A stretch of 64,000 nucleotides of DNA, from NCBI RefSeq assembly GCF_011617245.1, contig NZ_CP050152.1, positions 682,001-746,000 of the forward strand, read 5' to 3'. This DNA is from Brevibacterium atlanticum. Lineage in GTDB: Bacteria; Actinomycetota; Actinomycetes; Actinomycetales; Brevibacteriaceae. Under the pieces are notes generated by a model. That model worked only from the letters and a program-made list of their open reading frames with translations, was not told the origin of the DNA and did not search any database. The position numbers and the translations under genes were made by a program. Shown here one piece after another: positions 17,005-25,996 of the stretch (position 1 is its first letter; each line of letters starts with the position of its first letter).

Positions 17005-17111
17005 GTCTGCGTTCTTGCCTTCGATAGATAACCCAGCTATGTGATTGACATCACGCATCTTCAGGAGAAGACTGTCCGCGGAACTACTGCTGTCTACCCT
17101 GGGAGGCCAAG

Positions 17112-18782
17112 GTGCCCTCACAAAGTCCCCTGTCGTCCGGCACGCCCACGAGCGTGAAGGTCGTCCACGACAAAGGCCTCAAGCGCGATATCGGCAAGAC
17201 CGGCCTGCTCTTCACCGGAGTCGGATCGATCATCGGCTCCGGATGGCTCTTCGGTGCCTTCGACGCCGCGAGCATGGCCGGTCCGGCCGCGATCCTGTCC
17301 TGGGCCGTCGGCGCGATCCTCATCATCTTCGTCGCACTCAACTACTCCGAACTCGGGGTCATGTTCCCCGTCGCCGGGGGTGTCGTGCGCTACCCGCACT
17401 ATGCGTTCGGTTCGTTCGCCAGCTACACCAGCGGGTGGATCACGTGGCTCTCGGCGGCCGGCACCGTCGGCATCGAGGTGCTCGCGGCCGTCCAGTACGC
17501 GTCGAGCTACATGCCGTGGCTGATGGAGACGAAGGAAGGCGTGCTCGTCCTCACCATCCCCGGCATCTTCGTGTCCATCGCGATGGTCGGAGTCTTCTGC
17601 ATCATCAACATGTTCGGTGTGAAGTTCTTCGCGCAGTTCAACAACGTGCTGGTGTGGTGGAAGCTCGCCGTCATCGTCCTCGTCTTCATCGGTCTCGCAC
17701 TGCTGGCGTTCAACCCCGGACACTTCCACATGCCCGAGTTCGGCGGATTCGCGCCCAACGGCATCGCCCCGATCTTCGCCTCCCTGCCGGCGGCGGGCAT
17801 CATCTTCTCCTACCTCGGATTCCGCCAGGGCGTGGAGTTCGCCGGTGAGACGAAGAACCCGCAGAAGAACGTCCCGTTCGCCGTCATCGGATCGATCGTG
17901 CTCACCGCGATCATCTACATCCTCCTGCAGGTCGCGTTCATCGGCGCCATCCCCACCGAGCTGCTCAAGGACGGCTGGGGCGGACTGTCGTTCTCGAACT
18001 CGGCAGGTCCGTGGGCGGAGATCGCGATCATGCTCGGTGCGATGTGGCTGGCGATCATCCTCTACATCGACGCCGTCGTCTCTCCTGCCGACACCGGCCT
18101 GATCTTCACCGCGCTCAGCCCCCGCCTGTCGTACTCGCAGGCGCGCGTCGGCAACGCCCCGAAGGCGCTGACGAAGCTGAGCAAGCGCGGAATCCCGTGG
18201 CTGGGTCTGCTGGTGACGTTCATCGTCGCCTGCTTCCTGTTCTTCCCGTTCCCGTCGTGGGCGAAGATGGTCGGGTTCATCACCTCCGGAACCGTCATCT
18301 CGTTCGGCTCGGGCCCGATCACGGTCGCTGCGCTGCGCCGGCAGCTGCCGAATCAGGAGCGTCCGTTCCGCATCCCCGGCGGAGACATCCTGCCGTTCCT
18401 CGGCTTCCTCGCCGCGAACCTCATCGTGTTCTGGACCGGATGGGACACGAACTGGAAGCTGTTCCTCGCGATGGTGCTCGGCTACGTGGTCCTCGGCCTG
18501 CACTACATGTTCAGCGACCGCAAGACGATCCCGCCGCTGCAGTTCCGGTCCGGTTGGTGGATGCTGTTGTGGCTCGGCGGCCTGGCCGTGCTCAGCTACC
18601 TCGGCACCTACGGCGAGGGCGCCCTGGGCGTACTCACCTTCGGCTGGGGCGAGCTGGCCGTCGTCATCGTCACCCTCGTCGTCTTCTACGTCGGCATCAA
18701 GTTCCGCCTGAAGTCGGAGGACGTCGTCGCCAACGTCGAGAACACGAAGGAGACCAGCGCCGAACACATCGACGGGGAATGA
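17112..18782 (+). CDS. APC-superfamily amino-acid permease
   Basis: A 556-residue protein of about twelve membrane segments from the amino acid-polyamine-organocation superfamily. Early segments show the substrate-loop glycines in GVGSIIGSGWLFGAFDAASMAGPAAI. The middle has the unwound-helix block YLGFRQGVEFAGETKNPQKNVPFAV. The C-terminal tail is short and charged. Proton-coupled uptake of an amino acid is likely, but the substrate is not apparent. GTG at 17112 is chosen because GGGAGG lies five bases upstream. It is a single gene between two strong terminators. Confidence 0.85.
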   Translation: MPSQSPLSSGTPTSVKVVHDKGLKRDIGKTGLLFTGVGSIIGSGWLFGAFDAASMAGPAAILSWAVGAILIIFVALNYSELGVMFPVAGGVVRYPHYAFGSFASYTSGWITWLSAAGTVGIEVLAAVQYASSYMPWLMETKEGVLVLTIPGIFVSIAMVGVFCIINMFGVKFFAQFNNVLVWWKLAVIVLVFIGLALLAFNPGHFHMPEFGGFAPNGIAPIFASLPAAGIIFSYLGFRQGVEFAGETKNPQKNVPFAVIGSIVLTAIIYILLQVAFIGAIPTELLKDGWGGLSFSNSAGPWAEIAIMLGAMWLAIILYIDAVVSPADTGLIFTALSPRLSYSQARVGNAPKALTKLSKRGIPWLGLLVTFIVACFLFFPFPSWAKMVGFITSGTVISFGSGPITVAALRRQLPNQERPFRIPGGDILPFLGFLAANLIVFWTGWDTNWKLFLAMVLGYVVLGLHYMFSDRKTIPPLQFRSGWWMLLWLGGLAVLSYLGTYGEGALGVLTFGWGELAVVIVTLVVFYVGIKFRLKSEDVVANVENTKETSAEHIDGE

Positions 18783-18810
18783 AACCCAAATCCTCGCCGA
18801 GGCGGCCCGG

Positions 18811-18842
18811 CCCCGTACATCCACGATCAGTGGAGTACGGGG
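18811..18842 (+). terminator. Terminator after the permease
   Basis: CCCCGTAC-AT-CCAC (18811-18824) pairs with GTGG-A-GTACGGGG (18830-18842) with one small internal mismatch and a five-base loop. It is followed by TCGGGTCTATTTG. It lies 29 bases after the permease stop and isolates the Abi gene that follows. Confidence 0.75.
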
Positions 18843-18965
18843 TCGGGTCTATTTGTTCGGCAGGCGACTAGCAGTGAGGCGGGCATCCGAAGAAGGTGAA
18901 GAGGCAGGTGATATACCCCGAGATAGTCGAGCAATATCCCGATGCAACGTACAGTTGCCTACACT

Positions 18966-19034
18966 GATCAAAAGAAAAACCCCAGCTGCATGCCGACTCA
19001 GGTTCGACAGAGGCTTATGCCGGGGACTTCCTTT
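18966..19034 (+). ncRNA. Candidate structured RNA upstream of the Abi gene (abiF-RNA-like)
   Basis: An A-rich leader (CAAAAGAAAAA) precedes a nested stem. CCCC (18980-18983) pairs with GGGG (19022-19025), GCAT (18988-18991) with ATGC (19017-19020), and GCC (18992-18994) with GGC (19012-19014), enclosing a 17-base loop. A TACACT hexamer at 18960-18965 could be its -10. The segment ends 20 bases before the Abi start codon. A conserved structured RNA is known upstream of many Abi_2/AbiF genes, and in some of these the RNA acts as antitoxin to the HEPN protein. I infer that this is one of that class. I could not test covariation. Confidence 0.5.
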
Positions 19035-19053
19035 CTAGGATAGTTCAAGCCAG

Positions 19054-19791
19054 ATGGAGAATCCAGTGGAGTTGTCTCCTCAGCAGATTGCAGCTCTCGA
19101 CCAGTCGATCACTCCGACGCGTATGAGCACATACCTTTCCGCGGCATCAGGAGATGTCGATCTTGGACGTGAACTGTATCTATGGGATCGTGCCGTGTCC
19201 GTCGGTTTTCTCGCAGATCTGGCGATATTGGAGGTAGCACTCCGAAATGCTATGAGCACTCAACTGGAACGCGAATGGGGTGCTGAGTGGTACGCAAACA
19301 CGGAAGTTCCTCTCGATGACCGTTCCTCATCTGCGCTCAGCACCGCATGGCGTCGAATCAGTGGACCTAAGACTCCCGGAAAACTTGTCGCACAATGTAC
19401 GTTCGGGTTCTGGCGGGGACTGCTTGATAAGGGGGATCACGCAGGCCGGGAGCCACGACGTGTCAGATGCGACTACGAAGTCCTCTGGAGGGGAGTCCTG
19501 GATAGATCATTTCCGGGCGGCCGAGCACAGGCACGCCTTGATGAGCAGCGCTGGAACCGCGAATACGCCCTGGCCGTTGTTTCGCGGATCAATGATTTGC
19601 GAAATAGGGTCGCTCACCACGAACCATTGGTGAACGGTCTTCCCCTGTCGGGACAGAGGAGGCGGGTGAGCTCGCAGGCTGTCTATGAGGATTTTCTGCG
19701 ATTGGCGGCGATGTTGGATCGCGATCTTCTCTCACTTTTGAAGGCGACATCGCAGGTGCCAGAACTACTCTCGGCCCGCCCTGGTCTGTGA
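19054..19791 (+). CDS. Abi-family (Abi_2/AbiF-like) HEPN protein
   Basis: A 245-residue Abi-like protein. The family hallmark LAILEVALRNAMSTQLEREWGAEWY is at residues 56-80. The HEPN ribonuclease-type motif R-N-x3-H is present as RNRVAH (R183-H188) followed by HEPL. HEPN domains with this motif cut RNA, and Abi proteins stop phage growth by shutting down the host. The gene's codon use is more A/T-tolerant than its neighbours, and it stands alone between a terminator and a convergent gene, both signs of an acquired defence gene. The ATG has only a weak AGGA 13 bases upstream. The candidate RNA just before it suggests a protein-RNA toxin-antitoxin pair. Confidence 0.8.
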   Translation: MENPVELSPQQIAALDQSITPTRMSTYLSAASGDVDLGRELYLWDRAVSVGFLADLAILEVALRNAMSTQLEREWGAEWYANTEVPLDDRSSSALSTAWRRISGPKTPGKLVAQCTFGFWRGLLDKGDHAGREPRRVRCDYEVLWRGVLDRSFPGGRAQARLDEQRWNREYALAVVSRINDLRNRVAHHEPLVNGLPLSGQRRRVSSQAVYEDFLRLAAMLDRDLLSLLKATSQVPELLSARPGL

Positions 19792-19909
19792 CTCCGCGGC
19801 ATGCGCGTCGGCGTCGAGATCGTACGGAAGTCGTCCAATCAACGTTGATCCCGAGGTAGCTTGGCCTATCTGCGTATCCACTATCCCTGGGAGCTCGACC
19901 TCTCAGCCC

Positions 19910-21883
19910 TCACCCCTCAGCAAACCGCGCAAAATACTCCAACGCCTCGAACGAATCCACGGCATCCGGGTTCGCCACCTTCTCCAACGGATGGCCCTGG
20001 ATGAGTCGCTTCACCGGCACTTCAAGCTTCTTGCCCGTCCGAGTGTGCGGAATCGCAGGAACAGCGATGATGTCATCGGGCACGTGCCGCGGCGAGGCCT
20101 TCGACCGCAGATCCCCAGCAATCCGCTCCTTCAAAGAAGAATCCAACGAAACCCCGTCACCCAACACCACAAACAACGGCATCCAATACCCGCCATCCGG
20201 CTGCTCGGCACCGATGACGAGGGATTCGGCCACCTCGGCGATGTCGTCGACGATGTCGTAGATGTCCGCGCTGCCCAAGCGTACGCCGTGCCGGTTGAGG
20301 GTGGCGTCCGAGCGCCCGGAGATGATGACGCTGCCGTGGTCGGTGATGGTGATCCAATCACCGTGGCGCCACACTCCGGGGAACATCGAGAAGTACGTCT
20401 CCCGGTAGCGCTGCCCGTCGGGGTCGTTCCAGAACTTCACGGGCATCGTCGGCATCGGTGCGGTGATGACCATCTCCCCGACCTCGCCGATGAGTGGATG
20501 GCCAGAGTCGTCCCAGGATTCGAGTGCCACGCCGAGGTTCGGCGCCGAGAGCTCACCCGCCCACACCTCGAGGTTCGGTGCGGAGCCGGCGAATCCGCTG
20601 ACCACGTCCGTGCCCCCGCTCGTCGAGGCCAACTGCACGCGCTCGCCGATGGCGTCGCGAACCCAGGGGAAGCAGGCAGCCGGCACGGGCGCCCCGGTGG
20701 CCCCGATGAGCCGCAGCTGCGAAAGGTCGAGATCCCGACCGGGTTCGAGCCCGGCCTTCATTCCCGCGAGCAGGATTCCTGGGCTGAGCCCGAGCACGTT
20801 GGCCTGCGTGTCCGCGGCGATCTCCCACAGCCGTCCCGGGCCGGGGCAGAGGGGGCTGCCGTCGAAGCAGACGGTGGTGCCTCCTGCCACCAGTGCGGAG
20901 ACGACGAAGTTCCACATCATCCAGTTCGTGTTCGTGTACCAGAAGAAGCGGTCGCCGGGCCTGATGTCCATGTGCAGGCCGAACATGCGCAGGTGGTCGA
21001 CGACCACCCCGCCGTGGCTGTGCACGATCCCCTTGGGGATTCCCGTCGTGCCCGAGGAGTAGAGCACCCACAGCGGGGTGTCGAAATCGACGCGCACGAA
21101 TTCGGGCGGGGTATCGCCGGAGGCGACGTCGTCCCAGGTGGAGAGGTTCGCAATCGTGTGGTGTTCATCCAGAGCACCCACGCCGAGGTTGCCGACCCCC
21201 ACGACTGCCCGCAGGCTCGGGATGCGTGACGCCAGGTCCGCGACCTGGTCGCGGCGGTCGTGGGCGGTGCCGTTCCAGAGGTAGCCGTCGGCGGCGAAGA
21301 GGACGGTGGGCTCGAGCTGGCCGAGTTTGGCGGCGGCTCCTTCGGCGGCGTAGTCCTGGGCGCAGGCGGACCAGATGGCACCGATCGAGGCGGAGGCGAG
21401 GAAGGCGATGAGGGTGTGGTGGGTGTTCGGCAGGTACCCGACGACCCGGTCGCCCTCACCCACGCCGAGGCTGCGCAGCCAGGCAGCGACGGATCCGACC
21501 TGCCGGCGCAGTTCCCGCCAAGTGGTCTCGGACCTGCGGCCGTCTTCGGTGACGGTGATGATCGCGGGTTCGTCAGCGAGGTTGTCGTCGAGGGCGGCTC
21601 GGAGTGCGTGTTCGGCATAGTTGATGCGGGTGCCGGGGAACCAGGTGGCGCCGGGCATGGATCGATCGGCGAGGACCTCGGTGTACGGTTCGTCGGCGAT
21701 GACGTTAAAGAAGTCCCAGATGGCACCCCAGAATCCGTCGAGGTCGTCTACCGACCAGCGCCACAGATCGTCGTAGCTGACCATGTTCTGGCCGGTGCGC
21801 TGGTTGGCGAACTCGGTGAAGTCGAGAATCTGCGGGCGTGGCGTTTGGTCGGGGTCGGGACGCCAGATCGGTTCAGCGGTCAA
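19910..21883 (-). CDS. Acetoacetate-CoA ligase
   Basis: A 657-residue member of the acyl-adenylate-forming family that activates acetoacetate to acetoacetyl-CoA with ATP. The N-terminal ACS extension begins YDDLWRWSVDDLDGFWGAIWDFF. The P-loop-like motif is YSSGTTGIPKGIVHSHGG, the hinge region contains DATLNRHGVRLGSADIYDIVD, and the catalytic lysine is in HTRTGKKLEVPVKRL. The length and the HPLEKVANPDAVDSFEAL tail are characteristic of acetoacetyl-CoA synthetases rather than acetyl-CoA synthetases. It is a single gene, convergent with the Abi gene. It could use acetoacetate from leucine or HMG-CoA breakdown. Confidence 0.9.
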   Translation of the reverse strand: MTAEPIWRPDPDQTPRPQILDFTEFANQRTGQNMVSYDDLWRWSVDDLDGFWGAIWDFFNVIADEPYTEVLADRSMPGATWFPGTRINYAEHALRAALDDNLADEPAIITVTEDGRRSETTWRELRRQVGSVAAWLRSLGVGEGDRVVGYLPNTHHTLIAFLASASIGAIWSACAQDYAAEGAAAKLGQLEPTVLFAADGYLWNGTAHDRRDQVADLASRIPSLRAVVGVGNLGVGALDEHHTIANLSTWDDVASGDTPPEFVRVDFDTPLWVLYSSGTTGIPKGIVHSHGGVVVDHLRMFGLHMDIRPGDRFFWYTNTNWMMWNFVVSALVAGGTTVCFDGSPLCPGPGRLWEIAADTQANVLGLSPGILLAGMKAGLEPGRDLDLSQLRLIGATGAPVPAACFPWVRDAIGERVQLASTSGGTDVVSGFAGSAPNLEVWAGELSAPNLGVALESWDDSGHPLIGEVGEMVITAPMPTMPVKFWNDPDGQRYRETYFSMFPGVWRHGDWITITDHGSVIISGRSDATLNRHGVRLGSADIYDIVDDIAEVAESLVIGAEQPDGGYWMPLFVVLGDGVSLDSSLKERIAGDLRSKASPRHVPDDIIAVPAIPHTRTGKKLEVPVKRLIQGHPLEKVANPDAVDSFEALEYFARFAEG

Positions 21884-22022
21884 TTCTTCTCCTCAGCACA
21901 TCGGCGGGCAACAGCGTAGGGGGCCTCATCAACAGGAACGAGGTGGTGTCGTCCTGTGGATGAGGTTCTCATGCCACCTTACGCCGCGACCGCCGCAGCC
22001 CGACCCTGTTGCCCGTAATGCA

Positions 22023-22054
22023 ACTGCGCCGCTGAGAAATCTCAGCGGCGCAGT
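22023..22054 (-). terminator. Terminator of wecC
   Basis: ACTGCGCCGCTGAGA (22023-22037) and TCTCAGCGGCGCAGT (22040-22054) form a perfect 15-bp stem with a two-base loop, 23 bases downstream of the wecC stop on the minus strand. A long T run is missing, as often in high-GC actinobacteria. Confidence 0.8.
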
Positions 22055-22076
22055 CATCAGGCAGATCGAGAGAGGC

Positions 22077-23336
22077 TCACCCCCACACACCCCGCGTATC
22101 GTGGACGATCTTCTGCGTGAGCAGGGTCCGGTCGATGCGGGTGAACTCGTTGTGGTCGACCAGCAGCAGTACGATGTCGGCGGCGCGAATGGCCTCGTTG
22201 ACCTCGGTGAGGGTGACATTTGAGCGCTCCGCGAGCTCTGCAGGCAGCCGGTCGATGTTCGGTTCGACAGCCATGATCTTGGCGTCAGGGAGCTCGTCGG
22301 CGAGCTGACCGACGATCTGACGGGCAGGGCTCTCACGGAGGTCATCGATATTCGGTTTGAATGCCAGACCGAGAGCTGCGATCTGCACGTCGGCAATGCG
22401 GCGAGCCTGGGGGAGGAGCTTGTCGAGCACGAAACCGGGCTTCGCGTCGTTGACCTCGCGAGCGGTCCTGATGAGCGATGACTGGTCCGGCGCGGTGGCG
22501 ACGATGAACCACGGGTCGACGGCGATGCAGTGGCCGCCGACACCAGGGCCCGGCTGCAGGATGTTCACGCGAGGGTGATGGTTGGCGAGCTTGATGAGCT
22601 CCCATACGTTGATATCGAGTCCGTCTGAGATCACCGACAGCTCATTGGCGAAGGCGATGTTGACGTCGCGGTAGGCGTTCTCCGTCAACTTCGCCATCTC
22701 CGCGGTGCGAGCATCGGTCATGAGGAACTCGCCCTCACAGAACAACTCGTAGAGGTCCCGAGCACGTTCGCCGGCATTGCCGTTGAGCGTGCCGACGATG
22801 CGGTCGTTCGTACGCAGCTCGATCATGATGCGACCAGGCAGGACACGTTCGGGGCAGTGGGCGAAGTAGATCGTCTGCGCGCTGCCCGATTTGAGCGTCA
22901 GATCCGGTCGAGCCGACAGAATCGTCTCAGCGAGGAATTCCGTGGCACCGGGAGGAGACGTCGACTCGAGAATGATGAGCTCATTGCCCTCGAGCAGAGG
23001 TGCGATCTGCTTGCCCGCCGCCTCGATGTACGACAGATCCGGCTCGTGACCGTCCTTGAACGGCGTCGGCACCGCGACGATGTAGTTGTCCGCATGCGGA
23101 GTCTCGGTCGTCGCCCGCAGATAACCCTGTGACACGACACCGGCTACCGTGGTCGCCATGTCCGGTTCGACGAACGGGACCTTGCCGTCGTTGATGGTCG
23201 CCACCGCATCGGCGTTGATGTCGACGCCGACCACATCCGCGCCCGAGCTGGCCAGAACAGCGGCAGTCGGAAGACCGATATAACCCAGACCGATGACGGC
23301 GACCGAAGGGCGTTGTGACGTGACGGTGGGCGGCAT
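22077..23336 (-). CDS. wecC: UDP-N-acetyl-D-mannosamine dehydrogenase
   Basis: A 419-residue NAD-dependent UDP-sugar 6-dehydrogenase. The N-terminal Rossmann fold is VAVIGLGYIGLPTAAVLASSGADVVGVDIN. The catalytic cysteine is in GPGVGGHCIAVDPWF. The family's C-terminal domain carries LGLAFKPNIDDLRESPA. It oxidises UDP-ManNAc to UDP-ManNAcA; the divergent wecB epimerase makes its substrate, which argues for WecC over UDP-glucose dehydrogenase. The ATG at 23336 is supported by GGAG ten bases upstream and by the start of homology. ManNAcA would enter a teichuronic-type wall polymer. Confidence 0.9.
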   Translation of the reverse strand: MPPTVTSQRPSVAVIGLGYIGLPTAAVLASSGADVVGVDINADAVATINDGKVPFVEPDMATTVAGVVSQGYLRATTETPHADNYIVAVPTPFKDGHEPDLSYIEAAGKQIAPLLEGNELIILESTSPPGATEFLAETILSARPDLTLKSGSAQTIYFAHCPERVLPGRIMIELRTNDRIVGTLNGNAGERARDLYELFCEGEFLMTDARTAEMAKLTENAYRDVNIAFANELSVISDGLDINVWELIKLANHHPRVNILQPGPGVGGHCIAVDPWFIVATAPDQSSLIRTAREVNDAKPGFVLDKLLPQARRIADVQIAALGLAFKPNIDDLRESPARQIVGQLADELPDAKIMAVEPNIDRLPAELAERSNVTLTEVNEAIRAADIVLLLVDHNEFTRIDRTLLTQKIVHDTRGVWG

Positions 23337-23635
23337 GTGCGAGGTGCTCCAAACTGAAGGTGAACGACTACTGATGTTACCCGAGGATGACTCGAGGCAA
23401 CCTGACCACAATGACGCACGAAGTGACTGCTGTGGTGACCGCAGCGGCAACTTCAGGTGAACGAATTGTGAAGGTTCACCGATTCGGTCGGCGACTGCAG
23501 ATCAGCCATGATGAGATGGCCGGAGACGGTATGTCCAACTTCGACGGAACTGCATACCATTACCCACATCGGCATTGATGCGAGAACCCCGCCCGCCGAG
23601 GCGGCCCCGCGGTTCTCCCGACCAGGAGTATGTGC
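23337..23635. other. Divergent intergenic region between wecC and wecB
   Basis: This region must carry promoters for both genes. Near the wecB end, GAACC (23583-23587) and GGTTC (23611-23615) bracket an internal CGCC/GGCG pair, giving a G/C-rich hairpin 20 bases before the wecB start that could be a leader structure. The hairpin includes one copy of the recurrent CCGAGGCGG motif. No small gene is convincing here. Confidence 0.5.
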
Positions 23636-24799
23636 GTGACCCCCACAGTCCTCACCGTTTTCGGTACCAGGCCGGAAGCCATCAAAGTGGCCCCTCTCAT
23701 CCGGGCCATCGAATCGAGCGCGACCCTGCGCTCCCGCACCGTCGTCACAGCACAGCACCGGGAGATGCTCGACCAGGTCAACGACCTCTTCGGAATCGTC
23801 CCCGACGTGGACCTCAACATCATGGCGCAGGGGCAGACGCTCAACGGCATCGCCACCCGCGTCATCGGAGAGCTCGACACAGTTCTCGCTGACGAGACTC
23901 CCGCCGCGGTCCTCGTCCAAGGAGACACCACGACAGTCATGGGTGCCTCCATCGCTGCCTTCAACCGTTCAATTCCTGTCATCCATCTCGAGGCAGGACT
24001 GCGCTCGGGCAACCTGCTCAGCCCCTTCCCCGAAGAAGCCAACCGAAAGCTCACCAGCCAGATCTCGGCTCTTCACCTCGCCCCGACCGCACGCTCGCGC
24101 GACAACCTGCTCGCCGAGAGCATCAACCCCGCCGACGTCGTCGTCACCGGCAACACCGTCATCGACGCCCTCCACATCGCCGTCGACATGAACGTCGCTC
24201 CCGCCGACCCGGTCGTCGCCGACTACGTCGCCACCGACCGACCGAAGCTGCTGGTAACGACTCACCGCAGAGAGAACCTCGGCTCGTCGATGGAGAACAT
24301 CGGCAATGCGCTGGCCGAGCTGGCCGCGGCACGCCCCGAACTGCTCATTCTGCTCCCGGCCCACCGGAATCCGCTCGTGCGCGAAGCAGTCCTGCCCCGG
24401 GTTGAGAAGTTCGACAATGTGCTCGTCACAGAGCCGCTGTCCTACGGCGAATTCACCACCGTCATGGCCGCCTCCGACGTCGTCCTCACCGACTCCGGCG
24501 GCATCCAGGAGGAGGCCCCGAGCCTCGGCAAGCCTGTCCTCGTCATGCGAGAGAACACCGAGCGCCCCGAGGCGGTCACCGCGGGATCCGTCAAACTCGT
24601 CGGAACCGACAAGACCACGATCGTCGCCGAGGTGGCCCGTCTCTTCGACGATTCCCTCGCCTACGAAGACATGGCGAAGGCGGTCAACCCCTACGGTGAC
24701 GGCCGTGCCGCCGAACGGTCCGTGGCCGCCATCGAATCGCTGCTCGGCGTCGGCGATCGCATCGCCGAATTCGCTCCGGACGTGGCCTTCGCCGACTGA
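23636..24799 (+). CDS. wecB: UDP-N-acetylglucosamine 2-epimerase (non-hydrolysing)
   Basis: A 387-residue GT-B-fold epimerase interconverting UDP-GlcNAc and UDP-ManNAc. It has VFGTRPEAIKVAPLI at the start, LVQGDTTTVMGASIAA, HLEAGLRSGNLLSPFPEEANR and DSGGIQEEAPSLGKPVLVMRENTERPEAV, which hold the catalytic acidic residues and the UDP site. GTG at 23636 is preferred because AGGAG lies seven bases upstream. The ATG at 23630 is only one base from that site. Paired with divergent wecC, it makes UDP-ManNAcA. Confidence 0.93.
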   Translation: MTPTVLTVFGTRPEAIKVAPLIRAIESSATLRSRTVVTAQHREMLDQVNDLFGIVPDVDLNIMAQGQTLNGIATRVIGELDTVLADETPAAVLVQGDTTTVMGASIAAFNRSIPVIHLEAGLRSGNLLSPFPEEANRKLTSQISALHLAPTARSRDNLLAESINPADVVVTGNTVIDALHIAVDMNVAPADPVVADYVATDRPKLLVTTHRRENLGSSMENIGNALAELAAARPELLILLPAHRNPLVREAVLPRVEKFDNVLVTEPLSYGEFTTVMAASDVVLTDSGGIQEEAPSLGKPVLVMRENTERPEAVTAGSVKLVGTDKTTIVAEVARLFDDSLAYEDMAKAVNPYGDGRAAERSVAAIESLLGVGDRIAEFAPDVAFAD

Positions 24800-24810
24800 C
24801 GGGAAGAATC

Positions 24811-25986
24811 GTGGCAGTGCACTCACGAACGGTGCTGGTGACCCGCATGGGCGTCGGTATCTTCGACCCGGTCTGGTGGCGAACCCGGCTCGGGCTCTTC
24901 AGCAGCATCACAGCCGCCAGTGTGGCGGCCATGGGCGAACGCGACCTCGTCTGGGCGGTGCTGCTCGATTCCGACCTGCCGCCGTCCATCCTCGGTGATG
25001 TCCACGACGTCTTCGACGCGCACGGTCTCACCGACACAGTCCGCTTCCACTTCGTCCCCGATCATTCACGCCTCGGCGACACCGTGAGGGCAGCGATCAG
25101 AGCTGAGACGCATCCGAAGCGTCCCATCCACGCGCAGATGCTCGATGACGATGATGCGATCTCAGCACGCCTCCACGATTCTCACCTCGAGGCGTTCGAA
25201 CCCGGTGTCAACGGCGCCCAAGTGGCGACGACCCCACGGGGCGTGGGCATCGACGCGCCGAGGGGCAACCGCGGCGAACTCGTCTACCCCAGCCATGTTC
25301 CGAACTCCACCTTCTATGGTTCGGCGGCCGACGTCGGTGACCTCATGCTCTCGTCTCACCGGAAGTGGCTGACCACTGCGGTCCAGCGTGGGGGATCGGC
25401 TCACAAGGTCGAGACCGAGACCGATGATTGGCTCTACCTCTATCACCGGCAGGGCGACGGCGACTATGAGTCGCGGATCGCCCAGTTCGGTGACTCGATG
25501 CGCCCGCTGACCCAAGACGATCTCAGCCCATTCGGCATCGATCTCGAGGCGTTTCGCGCCGGCGTCGTCGAACACGAGTCGACCCCGGAGACCATGGGGC
25601 TGACCTGGCGTCGCACCCAGCCGCAGCAATATGCGCTGCTCGATCTGCACAGACGGACACGGGCGCTCAAGCAGAAGTGCATCCGCATCAACTCCGACAT
25701 CTTCGGTGCGAGCGAACCGTTCTTCTACCTGCGCTCGCCGTTGCCGGGGAAATCGCGGAAAGCAGGGGCGACAGAGTTCATCGGGGTCGGCACTCCCGGC
25801 AGCCGGATCGAACTGTGGCTGAAGGGAAAGAACGAGTTCAAGAGCATGGGCACCACCGAATGCGGTGAGGACGGTTCTTGGTCGATCAGGCAGAACTTCC
25901 GAGCCGCGAAATGGTCGGTGGAACTGCGTCAGTTCGTCGGGCAGACAGCGGCCAACACTCTTCCGTTCAAGCTCAACATCGTCTGA
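24811..25986 (+). CDS. Glycosyltransferase, putative rhamnosyltransferase-like family
   Basis: A 391-residue protein that resembles the family annotated as putative rhamnosyl transferases. VTRMGVGIFDPVWWRTRLGLF opens the protein, WAVLLDSDLPPSIL follows, and a metal-binding acidic cluster QMLDDDDAIS acts as the DxD equivalent. The C-terminal 100 residues look like a small beta-domain (GVGTPGSRIELWLKGKNEF) not usual for the family core. It lies 11 bases after wecB in the same direction, so it is probably co-transcribed. It likely adds a sugar to the surface polymer; donor and acceptor are not known. Confidence 0.65.
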   Translation: MAVHSRTVLVTRMGVGIFDPVWWRTRLGLFSSITAASVAAMGERDLVWAVLLDSDLPPSILGDVHDVFDAHGLTDTVRFHFVPDHSRLGDTVRAAIRAETHPKRPIHAQMLDDDDAISARLHDSHLEAFEPGVNGAQVATTPRGVGIDAPRGNRGELVYPSHVPNSTFYGSAADVGDLMLSSHRKWLTTAVQRGGSAHKVETETDDWLYLYHRQGDGDYESRIAQFGDSMRPLTQDDLSPFGIDLEAFRAGVVEHESTPETMGLTWRRTQPQQYALLDLHRRTRALKQKCIRINSDIFGASEPFFYLRSPLPGKSRKAGATEFIGVGTPGSRIELWLKGKNEFKSMGTTECGEDGSWSIRQNFRAAKWSVELRQFVGQTAANTLPFKLNIV

Positions 25987-25996
25987 GTCGGCGAGC

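Noticed and set aside
17118..18824. 568-residue minus-strand frame opposite the amino-acid permease
   Set aside because: Very acidic, Asp/Glu/Arg-rich composition typical of an antisense shadow. The permease on the plus strand has clear membrane segments and a ribosome site.
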